Positions 7,339 to 14,377 of a stretch of 14,377 bases of DNA are shown here, piece after piece (position 1 is the first letter of the stretch; every line of letters starts with the position of its first letter). A program made the position numbers and the translations under genes. The stretch is from Bacteroidales bacterium (GTDB lineage Bacteria > Bacteroidota > Bacteroidia > Bacteroidales > Bacteroidaceae), in NCBI GenBank assembly GCA_004558535.1, contig SFCP01000057.1, positions 1 through 14,377 on the forward strand, given 5' to 3'. Under the pieces are notes generated by a model, which ran no database searches, was not told the DNA's origin, and saw only the letters and a program-made list of their open reading frames with translations.

Positions 7339-8751
7339 ATGCAGACATTCTCTTCCCTGCCCCATAAGGTGGCAGACCTCAGCCTGGCCGCTTTCGGCCG
7401 CAAAGAAATCGAAATCGCAGAGCACGAAATGCCCGGCCTCATGGCACTCCGTGAAAAGTACGGCGACTCGAAACCCCTGCAAGGTGCCCGTATCATGGGC
7501 TCGCTGCACACTACGATACAAACAGCCGTGTTGGTCGAGACACTGGTGCATCTCGGCGCCGAAGTACGTTGGTGCTCCTGCAATATATACTCCACCCAGG
7601 ACCACGCAGCGGCCGCCCTGGCCGAAGCAGGTGTGCCGGTCTTTGCCTGGAAAGGCGAAAGCTTGGCCGAATACTGGTGGTGCACGCTGCAGGCTATGAC
7701 TTTCGAGGACGGAAAGTGGCCCAACTTGATCGTAGACGACGGTGGCGATGCCACACTCATGATTCACCTCGGCGTTGAGGCCGAGAAAAATCCCGCCGTC
7801 CTCGACACGCCTTCGGGCAGCGGCGATGAAGCCGAACTCAAAGCCCTCTTGAAGAAAACAATCGCCGAGCACCACGGCATGTGGCAGGAGATGGCCAAAG
7901 GCATGCGCGGTGTGAGCGAGGAGACTACGACAGGCGTGCATCGCCTCTACCGCATGATGGAAAAGGGAGAGCTGCTGTTCCCCGCTTTCAACGTCAACGA
8001 CTCTGTCACCAAGTCGAAATTCGACAACCTCTACGGCTGCCGCGAATCTCTGGCCGATGGCATCAAGCGCGCCACCGACGTGATGATCGCCGGCAAGGTG
8101 TGCGTCGTGGCTGGCTACGGTGAAGTGGGCAAGGGCTGCGCCCAGAGCATGCGCTCCTACGGCGCACGCGTCATTGTCACCGAGATTGACCCCATTTGCG
8201 CCCTGCAAGCCGCCATGGAGGGCTACGAAGTCCTCACGATGGACGAGGCAGCTCCCATCGGCAACATCTTCGTGACCACTACCGGCAACATAGACGTCAT
8301 TACTACGGACCACATGGCAAGCATGCCCGACCAGGCCATCGTCTGCAACATAGGTCATTTCGACAGCGAGATACAAGTGGAAAAACTCAAGCACTATCCG
8401 GGCATCCGGGTGACGAATATCAAGCCCCAAGTCGACAGTTATCAATTCCCCGACGGACACCGTATCACTCTGCTGGCCGATGGCCGCCTTGTCAACCTTG
8501 GCTGTGCCACCGGACATCCCTCGTTTGTCATGTCCAACTCCTTTACAAATCAAACGCTCGCCCAGATCGAACTCTGGCAAAAGGACTACGCCGTCGGCGT
8601 CTACCGCCTGCCGAAACACCTCGACGAGGAAGTGGCACGCCTCCACTTGGCGCGCATCGGCGTCCACCTGACAAAACTCACGCCCGAGCAGGCCGACTAC
8701 ATCGGCGTGCCCGTCGAGGGACCCTACAAAGCCGAGCATTACCGCTATTAA
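7339..8751 (+). CDS. ahcY: S-adenosylhomocysteinase (adenosylhomocysteine hydrolase)
   Basis: The 470-residue cytosolic NAD-dependent enzyme reversibly splits S-adenosylhomocysteine into adenosine and homocysteine, relieving product inhibition of methyltransferases. Visible hallmarks are GSLHTTIQTAVL with His57, VDDGGD with Asp133, GVSEETTTGVHRLY with Glu195, NVNDSVTKSKFDNLYGC with Lys225, Asp229, Asn230 and Cys234, the Rossmann motif GYGEVGKG (259-266), NIGHFDSEI, and the typical C-terminus KAEHYRY that closes the neighbouring subunit's NAD site. The insertion around residues 145-190 is the one that separates most bacterial enzymes from the shorter animal form. The start at 7339 gives the standard family N-terminus. 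An 8-bp palindrome TTACGTAA (7299-7306) lies in the 57-nt gap upstream, with no clear promoter. The stop codon lies inside a 21-bp tandem repeat. Confidence 0.97.
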   Translation: MQTFSSLPHKVADLSLAAFGRKEIEIAEHEMPGLMALREKYGDSKPLQGARIMGSLHTTIQTAVLVETLVHLGAEVRWCSCNIYSTQDHAAAALAEAGVPVFAWKGESLAEYWWCTLQAMTFEDGKWPNLIVDDGGDATLMIHLGVEAEKNPAVLDTPSGSGDEAELKALLKKTIAEHHGMWQEMAKGMRGVSEETTTGVHRLYRMMEKGELLFPAFNVNDSVTKSKFDNLYGCRESLADGIKRATDVMIAGKVCVVAGYGEVGKGCAQSMRSYGARVIVTEIDPICALQAAMEGYEVLTMDEAAPIGNIFVTTTGNIDVITTDHMASMPDQAIVCNIGHFDSEIQVEKLKHYPGIRVTNIKPQVDSYQFPDGHRITLLADGRLVNLGCATGHPSFVMSNSFTNQTLAQIELWQKDYAVGVYRLPKHLDEEVARLHLARIGVHLTKLTPEQADYIGVPVEGPYKAEHYRY

Positions 8752-8796
8752 GCCGGAACCTCCTGCTACTAAGCCGGAACCTTCCGCTACGAAGCC
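8740..8796 (+). repeat. 21-bp tandem repeat spanning the ahcY stop codon
   Basis: There are about 2.7 units with an exact 21-nt period, starting at 8740, 8761 and 8782. Each has the pattern TxC-yGC-TAy-TAA-GCCGGAACC; the third copy diverges after GCC. In the ahcY frame each unit is seven codons. The stop TAA (8749-8751) is repeated in frame as TAA at 8770-8772 and becomes GAA in copy 3. It reads as a local duplication of the 3' end of ahcY into the gap before yfhO. Confidence 0.8.
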
Positions 8797-8818
8797 TTTC
8801 ATTTTTCTTACCTTGACT

Positions 8819-11539
8819 ATGCAACAAAATATCTCCGAATTCCTCAAAAAAGCATGGCCCGACGCAGTGGCTGTCGTGCTCTTCCTGCTCATCGGCTTCC
8901 TGTATTTCCAGACGCCCATCGCCGAGGGGCTCGTCCTGAGCGGACATGACAACGACGCCTCCCTGGGTCTGAATCAGGATGTGCTCAACTATGCCGAGAG
9001 CACGGGCGAGACTTCGCGCTGGACCAACTCCGTGTTCAGCGGAATGCCTACTTATCAGATCGCTCCCTCGTATGAGAGCTCGCAAGCCCTTTCCGCTGTC
9101 GAGAAAGTCTACACGCTGGGCACCACCGGCGTACTTTGTTACGTCTTTGTCTATCTGCTGGGCTTCTACATACTCATGCGGACGCTCCGCTGTCGGCCCT
9201 GGCTTTCAGCGGTGGGCGCTTTGGTATGGGCTTTCTCGTCCTATTTCTTCATTATCATTGCCGCAGGCCACATCTGGAAGGTACTTACGTTGGGCTTCAT
9301 CCCGCCTACGATTGCCGGACTGGTACTTTGTTACCGCGGGCGGCTGCTTTGGGGCGGCGCAGTGACGGCTTTGTTTACCGCGCTCCAGATTTTGTCGAAT
9401 CATATCCAGATGTCGTATTATTTCGGCTTTGTCATGTTGTGCGTGATAGCTGCCTACGGTATCGCATCGCTTTGGCGCGGCCGCGCCAAAGCTGCTTCGG
9501 AGGCGGCAGGTGCCGACAAGGAGAAACTACCTTTGCCCCGGGCCACCGTCTTGCCGCGGATTAGCGGAAAGGCATGGCTGCGCGGCACGGCGGTCTTCGT
9601 TCTGGGCGGAATTATCGGCATCTTGGCCAATTTGCCCAACCTTTACCATACATATAGCTACACGAAGGAATCCATGCGCGGCAAGGCGGAGTTGACGCCA
9701 CTGCCTGCCGAAGACGGCGCACAGGCCGAGACATCCTCGGGAAGCGGACTTGATTACGACTACATCACAGCTTGGAGCTACGGAGTCGACGAGACGCTCA
9801 CGCTGCTCATTCCTGATTTCAAGGGAGGCGGCTCCGGCGAAAGCATGCTGGCCATGTCGGCCGTCGAGGACAACGACCGTGCGCAGGAAGTGCTGGGTGG
9901 TGTCAACCAAGCCTTTGGCGTGAGTCCCGAGGAGGTCACGCCGGTCACCTCTTCCTATTGGGGACGCCAGCCGATGACGGTTGGTCCCGTTTATGTCGGC
10001 GCCATTGTCTGCTTCCTCTTCTTCCTGGGAATTTTTATCGTACGTACGCCCTTGAAATGGGGCTTGCTGGCGGCCACTGTCGTGTCGCTGCTTTTTGCCT
10101 GGGGCAGTGAAATTCCGCCTGTCACCCACTTCCTGATAGACCATCTGCCACTTTACAACAAGTTCCGCACCGTTTCGTCGGCACTGGTCATGCTGGAGTT
10201 TACCATGCCCCTGCTGGCGATGTTGGCTTTGGCCGAAGTAGTTCGTCGGCGCGACCTGTTCCAGAAGCGCACGGCGCGGATAGGTTTCATCATCGCCTTT
10301 CTGCTCACGGCCGGCACCTGTCTGGTCTTCTGTCTGGCGCCCGGACTGGCCGGCGACTGCCTGACGAGCAACGACACCGCGTTTATAAAATCCACCATCG
10401 AGCCTTACGCGCCTCAGTTAGGCATTACGGTCGATGAGTATCGGGCGGCGCTGACTTCGGCGCGGCACGACATTCTCAGCGCCTCCGCCCTTCGTTCGTG
10501 CTTGCTCGTACTTGTGGGCGCCGGACTGGTCTTGGCATACACCCGTGTGCGGTTTGCTCGCGGCTGGATGCTTTGCGTGGCCCTCGGAGTGCTCTGTCTG
10601 GGCGACATGTGGGCCGAGAACAAGCGCTACCTCAACGATGATAATTTCTCGGAGCCGGATTATCGCACGCAGGCCGTAGAGAAAACGCCCGCTGACCAGA
10701 TGATTCTGGCCGACAAAGACCCTCATTACCGCGTAGTCGACGTCAATAACATGGGCAACAACTCTGCGTCCTACTATCACAAGACTGTGGGCGGCTATCA
10801 TGCTGCCAAGTTGCGCCGCTACAACGATTTGATGGAGCGAAGGCTGATGCAGGAGGCCGGGATGTACGGCTATTACATCAATACAGTGGCAGACATGCTG
10901 CGCCAAAGCAACACGGATCCGGCTTCCCCCGAGGGACGGGCCATGACGGAGCAGATCATTGCCGCCGACAGCACGGTGTCGTTCCCCATACTCAACATGC
11001 TCAACGCCAAGTACGTCATCGTGGGTCGCGGCGCCTATGCCCTGCAGAACCCTGCCGCCAATGGCAACGCCTGGTTCGTGGACAAGCTGACCTTTGTCAA
11101 GGGTGCCGACGCCGAGATGGCCGGTTTGGACAGCCTGGATACGAAGCACGCCGCCGTAGCCGACGAATCGTTCCGCCCGCAGCTGGACGGCTCGCCCTTG
11201 GGTGCCGGTACGGCAAATCTCACCGCCTACGCCCCCAACCGCATGACCTACAGCGTGGAGAGCGACAAGGGTGGCCTGCTGGTCTTCTCGGAGATCTATT
11301 ATCCCGGCTGGGAGGTGACCATCGATGGCAAGCCCGCAGAGTTGGGCCGCGTCAACTACGTGCTGCGTGCCCTCAAGGTGCCGGCCGGCAAGCATGAGGT
11401 CGTGATGACCTTCGCCCCGGCCAGCGTGACGCGCACCAACATCGTGGCCTACGTTGCCCTGCTGCTGATCCTGCTGGGCCTGACAGCAGCCGTTGTCCTC
11501 GACCTGCGCCGTGCCGGAAGCCGGTCCGGGCAGTCCTAA
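8819..11539 (+). CDS. YfhO family polytopic membrane protein
   Basis: The 906-residue product matches the YfhO family (PF09586) in layout. There is a first helix at about 14-31, then an acidic extracytoplasmic loop with SGHDND (41-46) and LNQDVLNYAE, followed by the family-like WTNSVFSGMPTYQ. About ten more helices follow between residues 100 and 600, with large loops around 275-385. A soluble extracytoplasmic domain (about 600-870) ends in the beta-rich FSEIYYPGWEVTIDGKPA motif typical of the family, then comes a final helix at about 875-895. In Firmicutes, YfhO proteins are linked to glycosylation of wall polymers or lipoteichoic acid; in Bacteroidetes the substrate is unknown, and a sugar-lipid glycosyltransferase or flippase role is inferred. 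ATG 8819 is preferred over the TTG at 8813. It lies 67 nt after ahcY and is followed by a terminator, making it the last gene of the run. Confidence 0.82.
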   Translation: MQQNISEFLKKAWPDAVAVVLFLLIGFLYFQTPIAEGLVLSGHDNDASLGLNQDVLNYAESTGETSRWTNSVFSGMPTYQIAPSYESSQALSAVEKVYTLGTTGVLCYVFVYLLGFYILMRTLRCRPWLSAVGALVWAFSSYFFIIIAAGHIWKVLTLGFIPPTIAGLVLCYRGRLLWGGAVTALFTALQILSNHIQMSYYFGFVMLCVIAAYGIASLWRGRAKAASEAAGADKEKLPLPRATVLPRISGKAWLRGTAVFVLGGIIGILANLPNLYHTYSYTKESMRGKAELTPLPAEDGAQAETSSGSGLDYDYITAWSYGVDETLTLLIPDFKGGGSGESMLAMSAVEDNDRAQEVLGGVNQAFGVSPEEVTPVTSSYWGRQPMTVGPVYVGAIVCFLFFLGIFIVRTPLKWGLLAATVVSLLFAWGSEIPPVTHFLIDHLPLYNKFRTVSSALVMLEFTMPLLAMLALAEVVRRRDLFQKRTARIGFIIAFLLTAGTCLVFCLAPGLAGDCLTSNDTAFIKSTIEPYAPQLGITVDEYRAALTSARHDILSASALRSCLLVLVGAGLVLAYTRVRFARGWMLCVALGVLCLGDMWAENKRYLNDDNFSEPDYRTQAVEKTPADQMILADKDPHYRVVDVNNMGNNSASYYHKTVGGYHAAKLRRYNDLMERRLMQEAGMYGYYINTVADMLRQSNTDPASPEGRAMTEQIIAADSTVSFPILNMLNAKYVIVGRGAYALQNPAANGNAWFVDKLTFVKGADAEMAGLDSLDTKHAAVADESFRPQLDGSPLGAGTANLTAYAPNRMTYSVESDKGGLLVFSEIYYPGWEVTIDGKPAELGRVNYVLRALKVPAGKHEVVMTFAPASVTRTNIVAYVALLLILLGLTAAVVLDLRRAGSRSGQS

Positions 11540-11565
11540 GTCCTATCTTTTTTCCAATATCACGC

Positions 11566-11609
11566 AGGCGGCAACGCCCCCATGAGGGAACGCTGCCGCC
11601 TACGCTTTT
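11566..11609 (+). terminator. Intrinsic terminator after yfhO
   Basis: AGGCGGCAACG (11566-11576) pairs with CGCTGCCGCCT (11591-11601) at 10 of 11 positions, around a 14-nt loop in which CCC and GGG can extend the stem. TTTT follows at 11606-11609. It starts 26 nt after the yfhO stop and ends 35 nt before the mutS ATG. It should separate the lpxL-to-yfhO transcript from mutS. Confidence 0.7.
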
Positions 11610-11644
11610 ATCCGTCATTCTTACTCCTTATAATATTAAGCCCT

Positions 11645-14260
11645 ATGCCCAAGGAAGAACTCACTCCCATGATGAAGCAGTTTTATGACCTCAAAGCGAA
11701 GCACCCCGACGCTTTGTTGCTTTTTCGTTGTGGCGACTTCTACGAAACCTACTGCGACGATGCCGTCACGGCATCCCGGGTGCTGGGCATTACCCTGACG
11801 CGGCGCAACAACAAAGGGCAGGCCGCTGCCATCGAAATGGCCGGTTTCCCCTACCACGCCCTCGACACCTACCTGCCCCGCCTGATTCGGGCCGGCCATC
11901 GCGTAGCCATTTGCGACCAGCTCGAGGATCCGAAGCTCGCCAAGAAGCTTGTGAAGCGCGGCATCACCGAACTGGTCACGCCCGGCGTGGCCATGAGCGA
12001 CAATGTGCTCAACAGCCGCGAGAACAACTTCCTCTGTGCCGTCCACTTCGGCAAGGCGAGCCTCGGCGTATCATTTCTGGACATTTCCACGGGCGAATTT
12101 CTCGTGGCCGAGGGCGCGCCCGAGTACGTAGACAAGCTGTTGGTGGGCTTCTCGCCCAAGGAGGTGCTCGTAGAGCGCGGCATGAAGCAGCGCCTTGCCG
12201 GATTGTTTGGCAATAAGTACTTTGTCTACGAACTGGACGACTGGGCCTTTTCCGAAAATACGGCCCGCGAGAAATTGCTCAAGCATTTCGAGGTGAAAAG
12301 TCTGAAGGGCTTTGGCGTAGACCACCTCAAGGACGCCAATGTGGCTGCCGGCGCCATCCTGACCTACTTGGAGATTACACAGCATACGCACATCGCACAC
12401 ATCACCGCCCTGCACCGCATCGAGGAGGACAGCTACGTGCGCTTGGACAAGTTCACCGTGCGCAACCTTGAGCTGGTGACGCCGATGAACGAGGGCGGAC
12501 GCTCGCTCCTTGCCGTGCTCGACCGCACCCTCACGCCGATGGGCGCGCGCATGTTGCGCCGCTGGCTGCTCTTCCCCCTGCGCAACGTCGCTGCCATCGT
12601 GAAGCGGCAGGACGGCGTGGAGCATTTTTTCCGCGAGCCCGACTTCCGCGACGTCTGCGAGGAGTGGCTCGCCCGTGTCGGCGACATGGAGCGCATCCTC
12701 TCAAAGGTAGCCGTCGGCCGTGCCAATCCCCGCGACATGCAGCAGTTGCGCGTGGCGCTCGAGTGCCTTGCCGTCATCAAGGAAGCCTGTGAGGGCGCCG
12801 CGCAGGAGAATATACGTGCCCTCGGACAGCAGATGGAGCGGTGCGATGAGCTGCGCGAGCGAATACTCCATACCCTGCGGCCCGACCCTCCCATCCTGCT
12901 GGGCAAGGGCGGCGTCATAGCTGCCGGCGTCTCGCCCGAGCTGGACGAGCTGCGCAGCATATCCACCTCCGGCAAGGACTTCCTACTGCAAATCCAGCAG
13001 CGCGAGAGCGAAGCCACAGGCATCCCCAGCCTGAAGATCGGATTCAACAACGTCTTCGGCTACTATATCGAGGTGCGCAATACGTACAAGGAGAACGTAC
13101 CGGCCGAATGGGTGCGCAAGCAGACCTTGGCGCAGGCCGAACGCTACATCACGCAGGAACTGAAGGAGTACGAGGAGAAAATCCTCGGCGCCGAGGACAA
13201 GATACTGGCCCTCGAAAACCGCCTCTTCACCGAGCTGGTGCAGGCGGCCGGCACCTTCATTCCCGAATTGCAGCGCGATGCAGCAGCTCTCTCCCAGTTG
13301 GATAGCCTGTATGCCCTGGCCACTGTGGCCCGCGAGCGGAAATACGTGCGCCCCGTGGTCGACGAGAGTTTCACCCTCGACATCCGCGATGGCCGCCACC
13401 CCGTCATCGAGACCCTCATGCCGCCGGGCGAGGAATATGTGGCCAACAACGTAGAGCTGGACTGCGACGGGCAGCAGATTATCATCATCACGGGCCCCAA
13501 TATGGCCGGCAAGAGCGCCCTGCTGCGCCAGACGGCCCTCATCACCCTCATGGCGCAGATCGGCAGCTTCGTTCCGGCCGCGTCGGCCCGCATCGGCTTG
13601 GTCGACAAAGTATTCACGCGCGTCGGGGCAAGCGACAATATCTCCGTGGGCGAGAGTACGTTTATGGTAGAGATGAGCGAGGCCGCCAATATCATGAACA
13701 ACCTGACGCAGCGAAGCCTTGTGCTCTTCGACGAGTTGGGGCGCGGCACGTCCACCTACGACGGCATATCCATCGCATGGTCCATCGTGGAGTACATCCA
13801 CGAGAACGCCCGTGCCCATGCCCGCACGCTGTTTGCTACGCACTACCACGAACTCAACGAGATGGAGAAGACCTATCCCCGCGTCAAGAACTGGAACGTC
13901 TCGGTGCGCGAGGTGGACGGCCGCGTGGTCTTCCTGCGCAAACTGATGCCCGGCGGTTCCGAGCACTCCTTTGGTATTCACGTGGCGCGGCTGGCCGGTA
14001 TGCCCGCAGCCATCGTGAAGCGCGCCGAAGCCGTCCTGGCCGACTTGGAACGCAGCAATGCGCGCGACGGCTCGGCATTGCAACCCTTCGCCCCGACAGC
14101 CGGCGGCGCCGCACAGGGCACACAGCTCAGCTTCTTCCAGCTGGACGACCCTGTCCTCAAGCAGATACGCGATGAAATCCTGCACGCCGACGTCAACAAC
14201 CTGACGCCCGTCGAAGCCCTCAACAAGCTCCACGAAATCCAAAAGATACTGAAAGGATAA
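11645..14260 (+). CDS. mutS: DNA mismatch repair protein MutS
   Basis: The 871-residue ATPase recognises base mismatches and small loops and recruits MutL. The mismatch-binding Phe-x-Glu motif is present in GDFYET (Phe32, Glu34). It is followed by the connector, the lever and clamp region (about 265-560), and the ABC-type ATPase. Walker A is GPNMAGKS (617-624), Walker B is LVLFDE (Asp696, Glu697), then the signature GRGTSTYDG and the TLFATHYHEL switch. The C-terminus (NNLTPVEALNKLHEIQKI) carries the usual helix-turn-helix dimerisation segment. Length and all key residues are normal, so this is MutS1 with intact repair function. ATG 11645 is chosen because it gives the family opening MPKEELTPMMKQF; the in-frame ATG at 11582 lies in the loop of the preceding terminator. 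No clear TAnnTTTG promoter was found in the 35 nt between terminator and start. mutL is not in the window. Confidence 0.97.
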   Translation: MPKEELTPMMKQFYDLKAKHPDALLLFRCGDFYETYCDDAVTASRVLGITLTRRNNKGQAAAIEMAGFPYHALDTYLPRLIRAGHRVAICDQLEDPKLAKKLVKRGITELVTPGVAMSDNVLNSRENNFLCAVHFGKASLGVSFLDISTGEFLVAEGAPEYVDKLLVGFSPKEVLVERGMKQRLAGLFGNKYFVYELDDWAFSENTAREKLLKHFEVKSLKGFGVDHLKDANVAAGAILTYLEITQHTHIAHITALHRIEEDSYVRLDKFTVRNLELVTPMNEGGRSLLAVLDRTLTPMGARMLRRWLLFPLRNVAAIVKRQDGVEHFFREPDFRDVCEEWLARVGDMERILSKVAVGRANPRDMQQLRVALECLAVIKEACEGAAQENIRALGQQMERCDELRERILHTLRPDPPILLGKGGVIAAGVSPELDELRSISTSGKDFLLQIQQRESEATGIPSLKIGFNNVFGYYIEVRNTYKENVPAEWVRKQTLAQAERYITQELKEYEEKILGAEDKILALENRLFTELVQAAGTFIPELQRDAAALSQLDSLYALATVARERKYVRPVVDESFTLDIRDGRHPVIETLMPPGEEYVANNVELDCDGQQIIIITGPNMAGKSALLRQTALITLMAQIGSFVPAASARIGLVDKVFTRVGASDNISVGESTFMVEMSEAANIMNNLTQRSLVLFDELGRGTSTYDGISIAWSIVEYIHENARAHARTLFATHYHELNEMEKTYPRVKNWNVSVREVDGRVVFLRKLMPGGSEHSFGIHVARLAGMPAAIVKRAEAVLADLERSNARDGSALQPFAPTAGGAAQGTQLSFFQLDDPVLKQIRDEILHADVNNLTPVEALNKLHEIQKILKG

Positions 14261-14278
14261 GGATGCCGACAAGGCTCG

Positions 14279-14377
14279 GCGAAATGTTAAAACGAAAAAT
14301 CCGGATTTGGATTTCGTCGAAAAAAGTATTATCTTTGCAATAGCGAAGCGGGAAAGTCCTCCAAACAAAGGGGCTTT
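14279..14377 (+). repeat. 99-bp promoter-bearing direct repeat, copy B (cut by window end)
   Basis: This is an exact copy of 3805-3903, beginning 18 nt after the mutS stop and running to the last base of the window. The identity does not stop before the edge, so the true repeat may be longer. It places the same promoter and 5' hairpin downstream of mutS, reading out of the window. Confidence 0.95.
14306..14337 (+). promoter_or_regulatory. Bacteroidetes-type promoter in repeat copy B
   Basis: TTTG (14306-14309), a 20-nt spacer and TATCTTTG (14330-14337) are identical to the promoter at 3832-3863. Expected transcription start is around 14342-14345. The transcribed gene lies beyond the window. 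Confidence 0.78.

Noticed and set aside
11582..11644. Earlier in-frame ATG for mutS
   Set aside because: It lies in the loop of the yfhO terminator hairpin and adds 21 residues unlike any MutS N-terminus.
3805..14278. Circular plasmid or phage bounded by the 99-bp repeats
   Set aside because: The interval carries conserved housekeeping genes (lpxL, ahcY, mutS) and no replication, partition, integrase or structural genes.
14265..14280. GCCGA/TCGGC hairpin after mutS as a terminator
   Set aside because: Only a 5-bp stem, with no U-tract after it.
12983..14368. Long minus-strand ORFs such as 12983-14368, 4714-6108, 7309-8952 and 1297-2508
   Set aside because: They lie opposite confidently identified genes (mutS, lpxL/pgpH, ahcY, PCMD protein) and give low-complexity His/Val/Gly-rich products without recognisable domains; typical shadows of high-GC codon usage.

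Overview
The window looks like chromosome (or a chromosomal contig) of a GC-rich member of the Bacteroidales, most likely a Prevotella- or Muribaculaceae-like gut organism. The evidence is: promoters of the Bacteroidetes form TTTG/TTGG-N19/20-TAnnTTTG, start codons without Shine-Dalgarno sequences, secreted calycin-like and PCMD-type proteins ending in a shared beta-rich tail, and Bacteroidetes-type LpxL, PgpH, AhcY, YfhO and MutS sequences. All convincing genes lie on the + strand; the many long ORFs on the other strand are shadows of GC-rich coding sequence.

Layout: 145-3582 holds two secreted surface-type proteins, a two-domain calycin-like protein and a PCMD protein with two copies of an unrecognised beta-rich module on acidic proline linkers. 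Both end in the same kind of 32-residue tail. 3583-4224 is a 642-nt gene-free stretch with an inverted pair of heptamer arrays, a 99-bp element carrying a textbook promoter, a candidate structured RNA starting at that promoter's expected start point, and a separate promoter touching the lpxL start. 4225-11539 is a tightly spaced run, lpxL, pgpH, ahcY, yfhO (gaps of 30, 57 and 67 nt), closed by an intrinsic terminator at 11566-11609. mutS follows (11645-14260), and the window ends inside a second exact copy of the 99-bp element.

The protein genes are mostly housekeeping: late lipid A acylation, cyclic di-AMP breakdown, S-adenosylhomocysteine recycling, a large YfhO membrane protein and mismatch repair. 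The part least explained by known families is the 3805-4160 region. Its promoter and first ~35 transcribed bases recur 10,474 bp away. Its predicted transcript has duplicated pairing strands that could form mutually exclusive folds, followed by a second long-range stem. I could not match it to RNase P RNA, tmRNA, SRP RNA or tRNA. No CRISPR array, transposase, integrase, rRNA or tRNA gene was seen.
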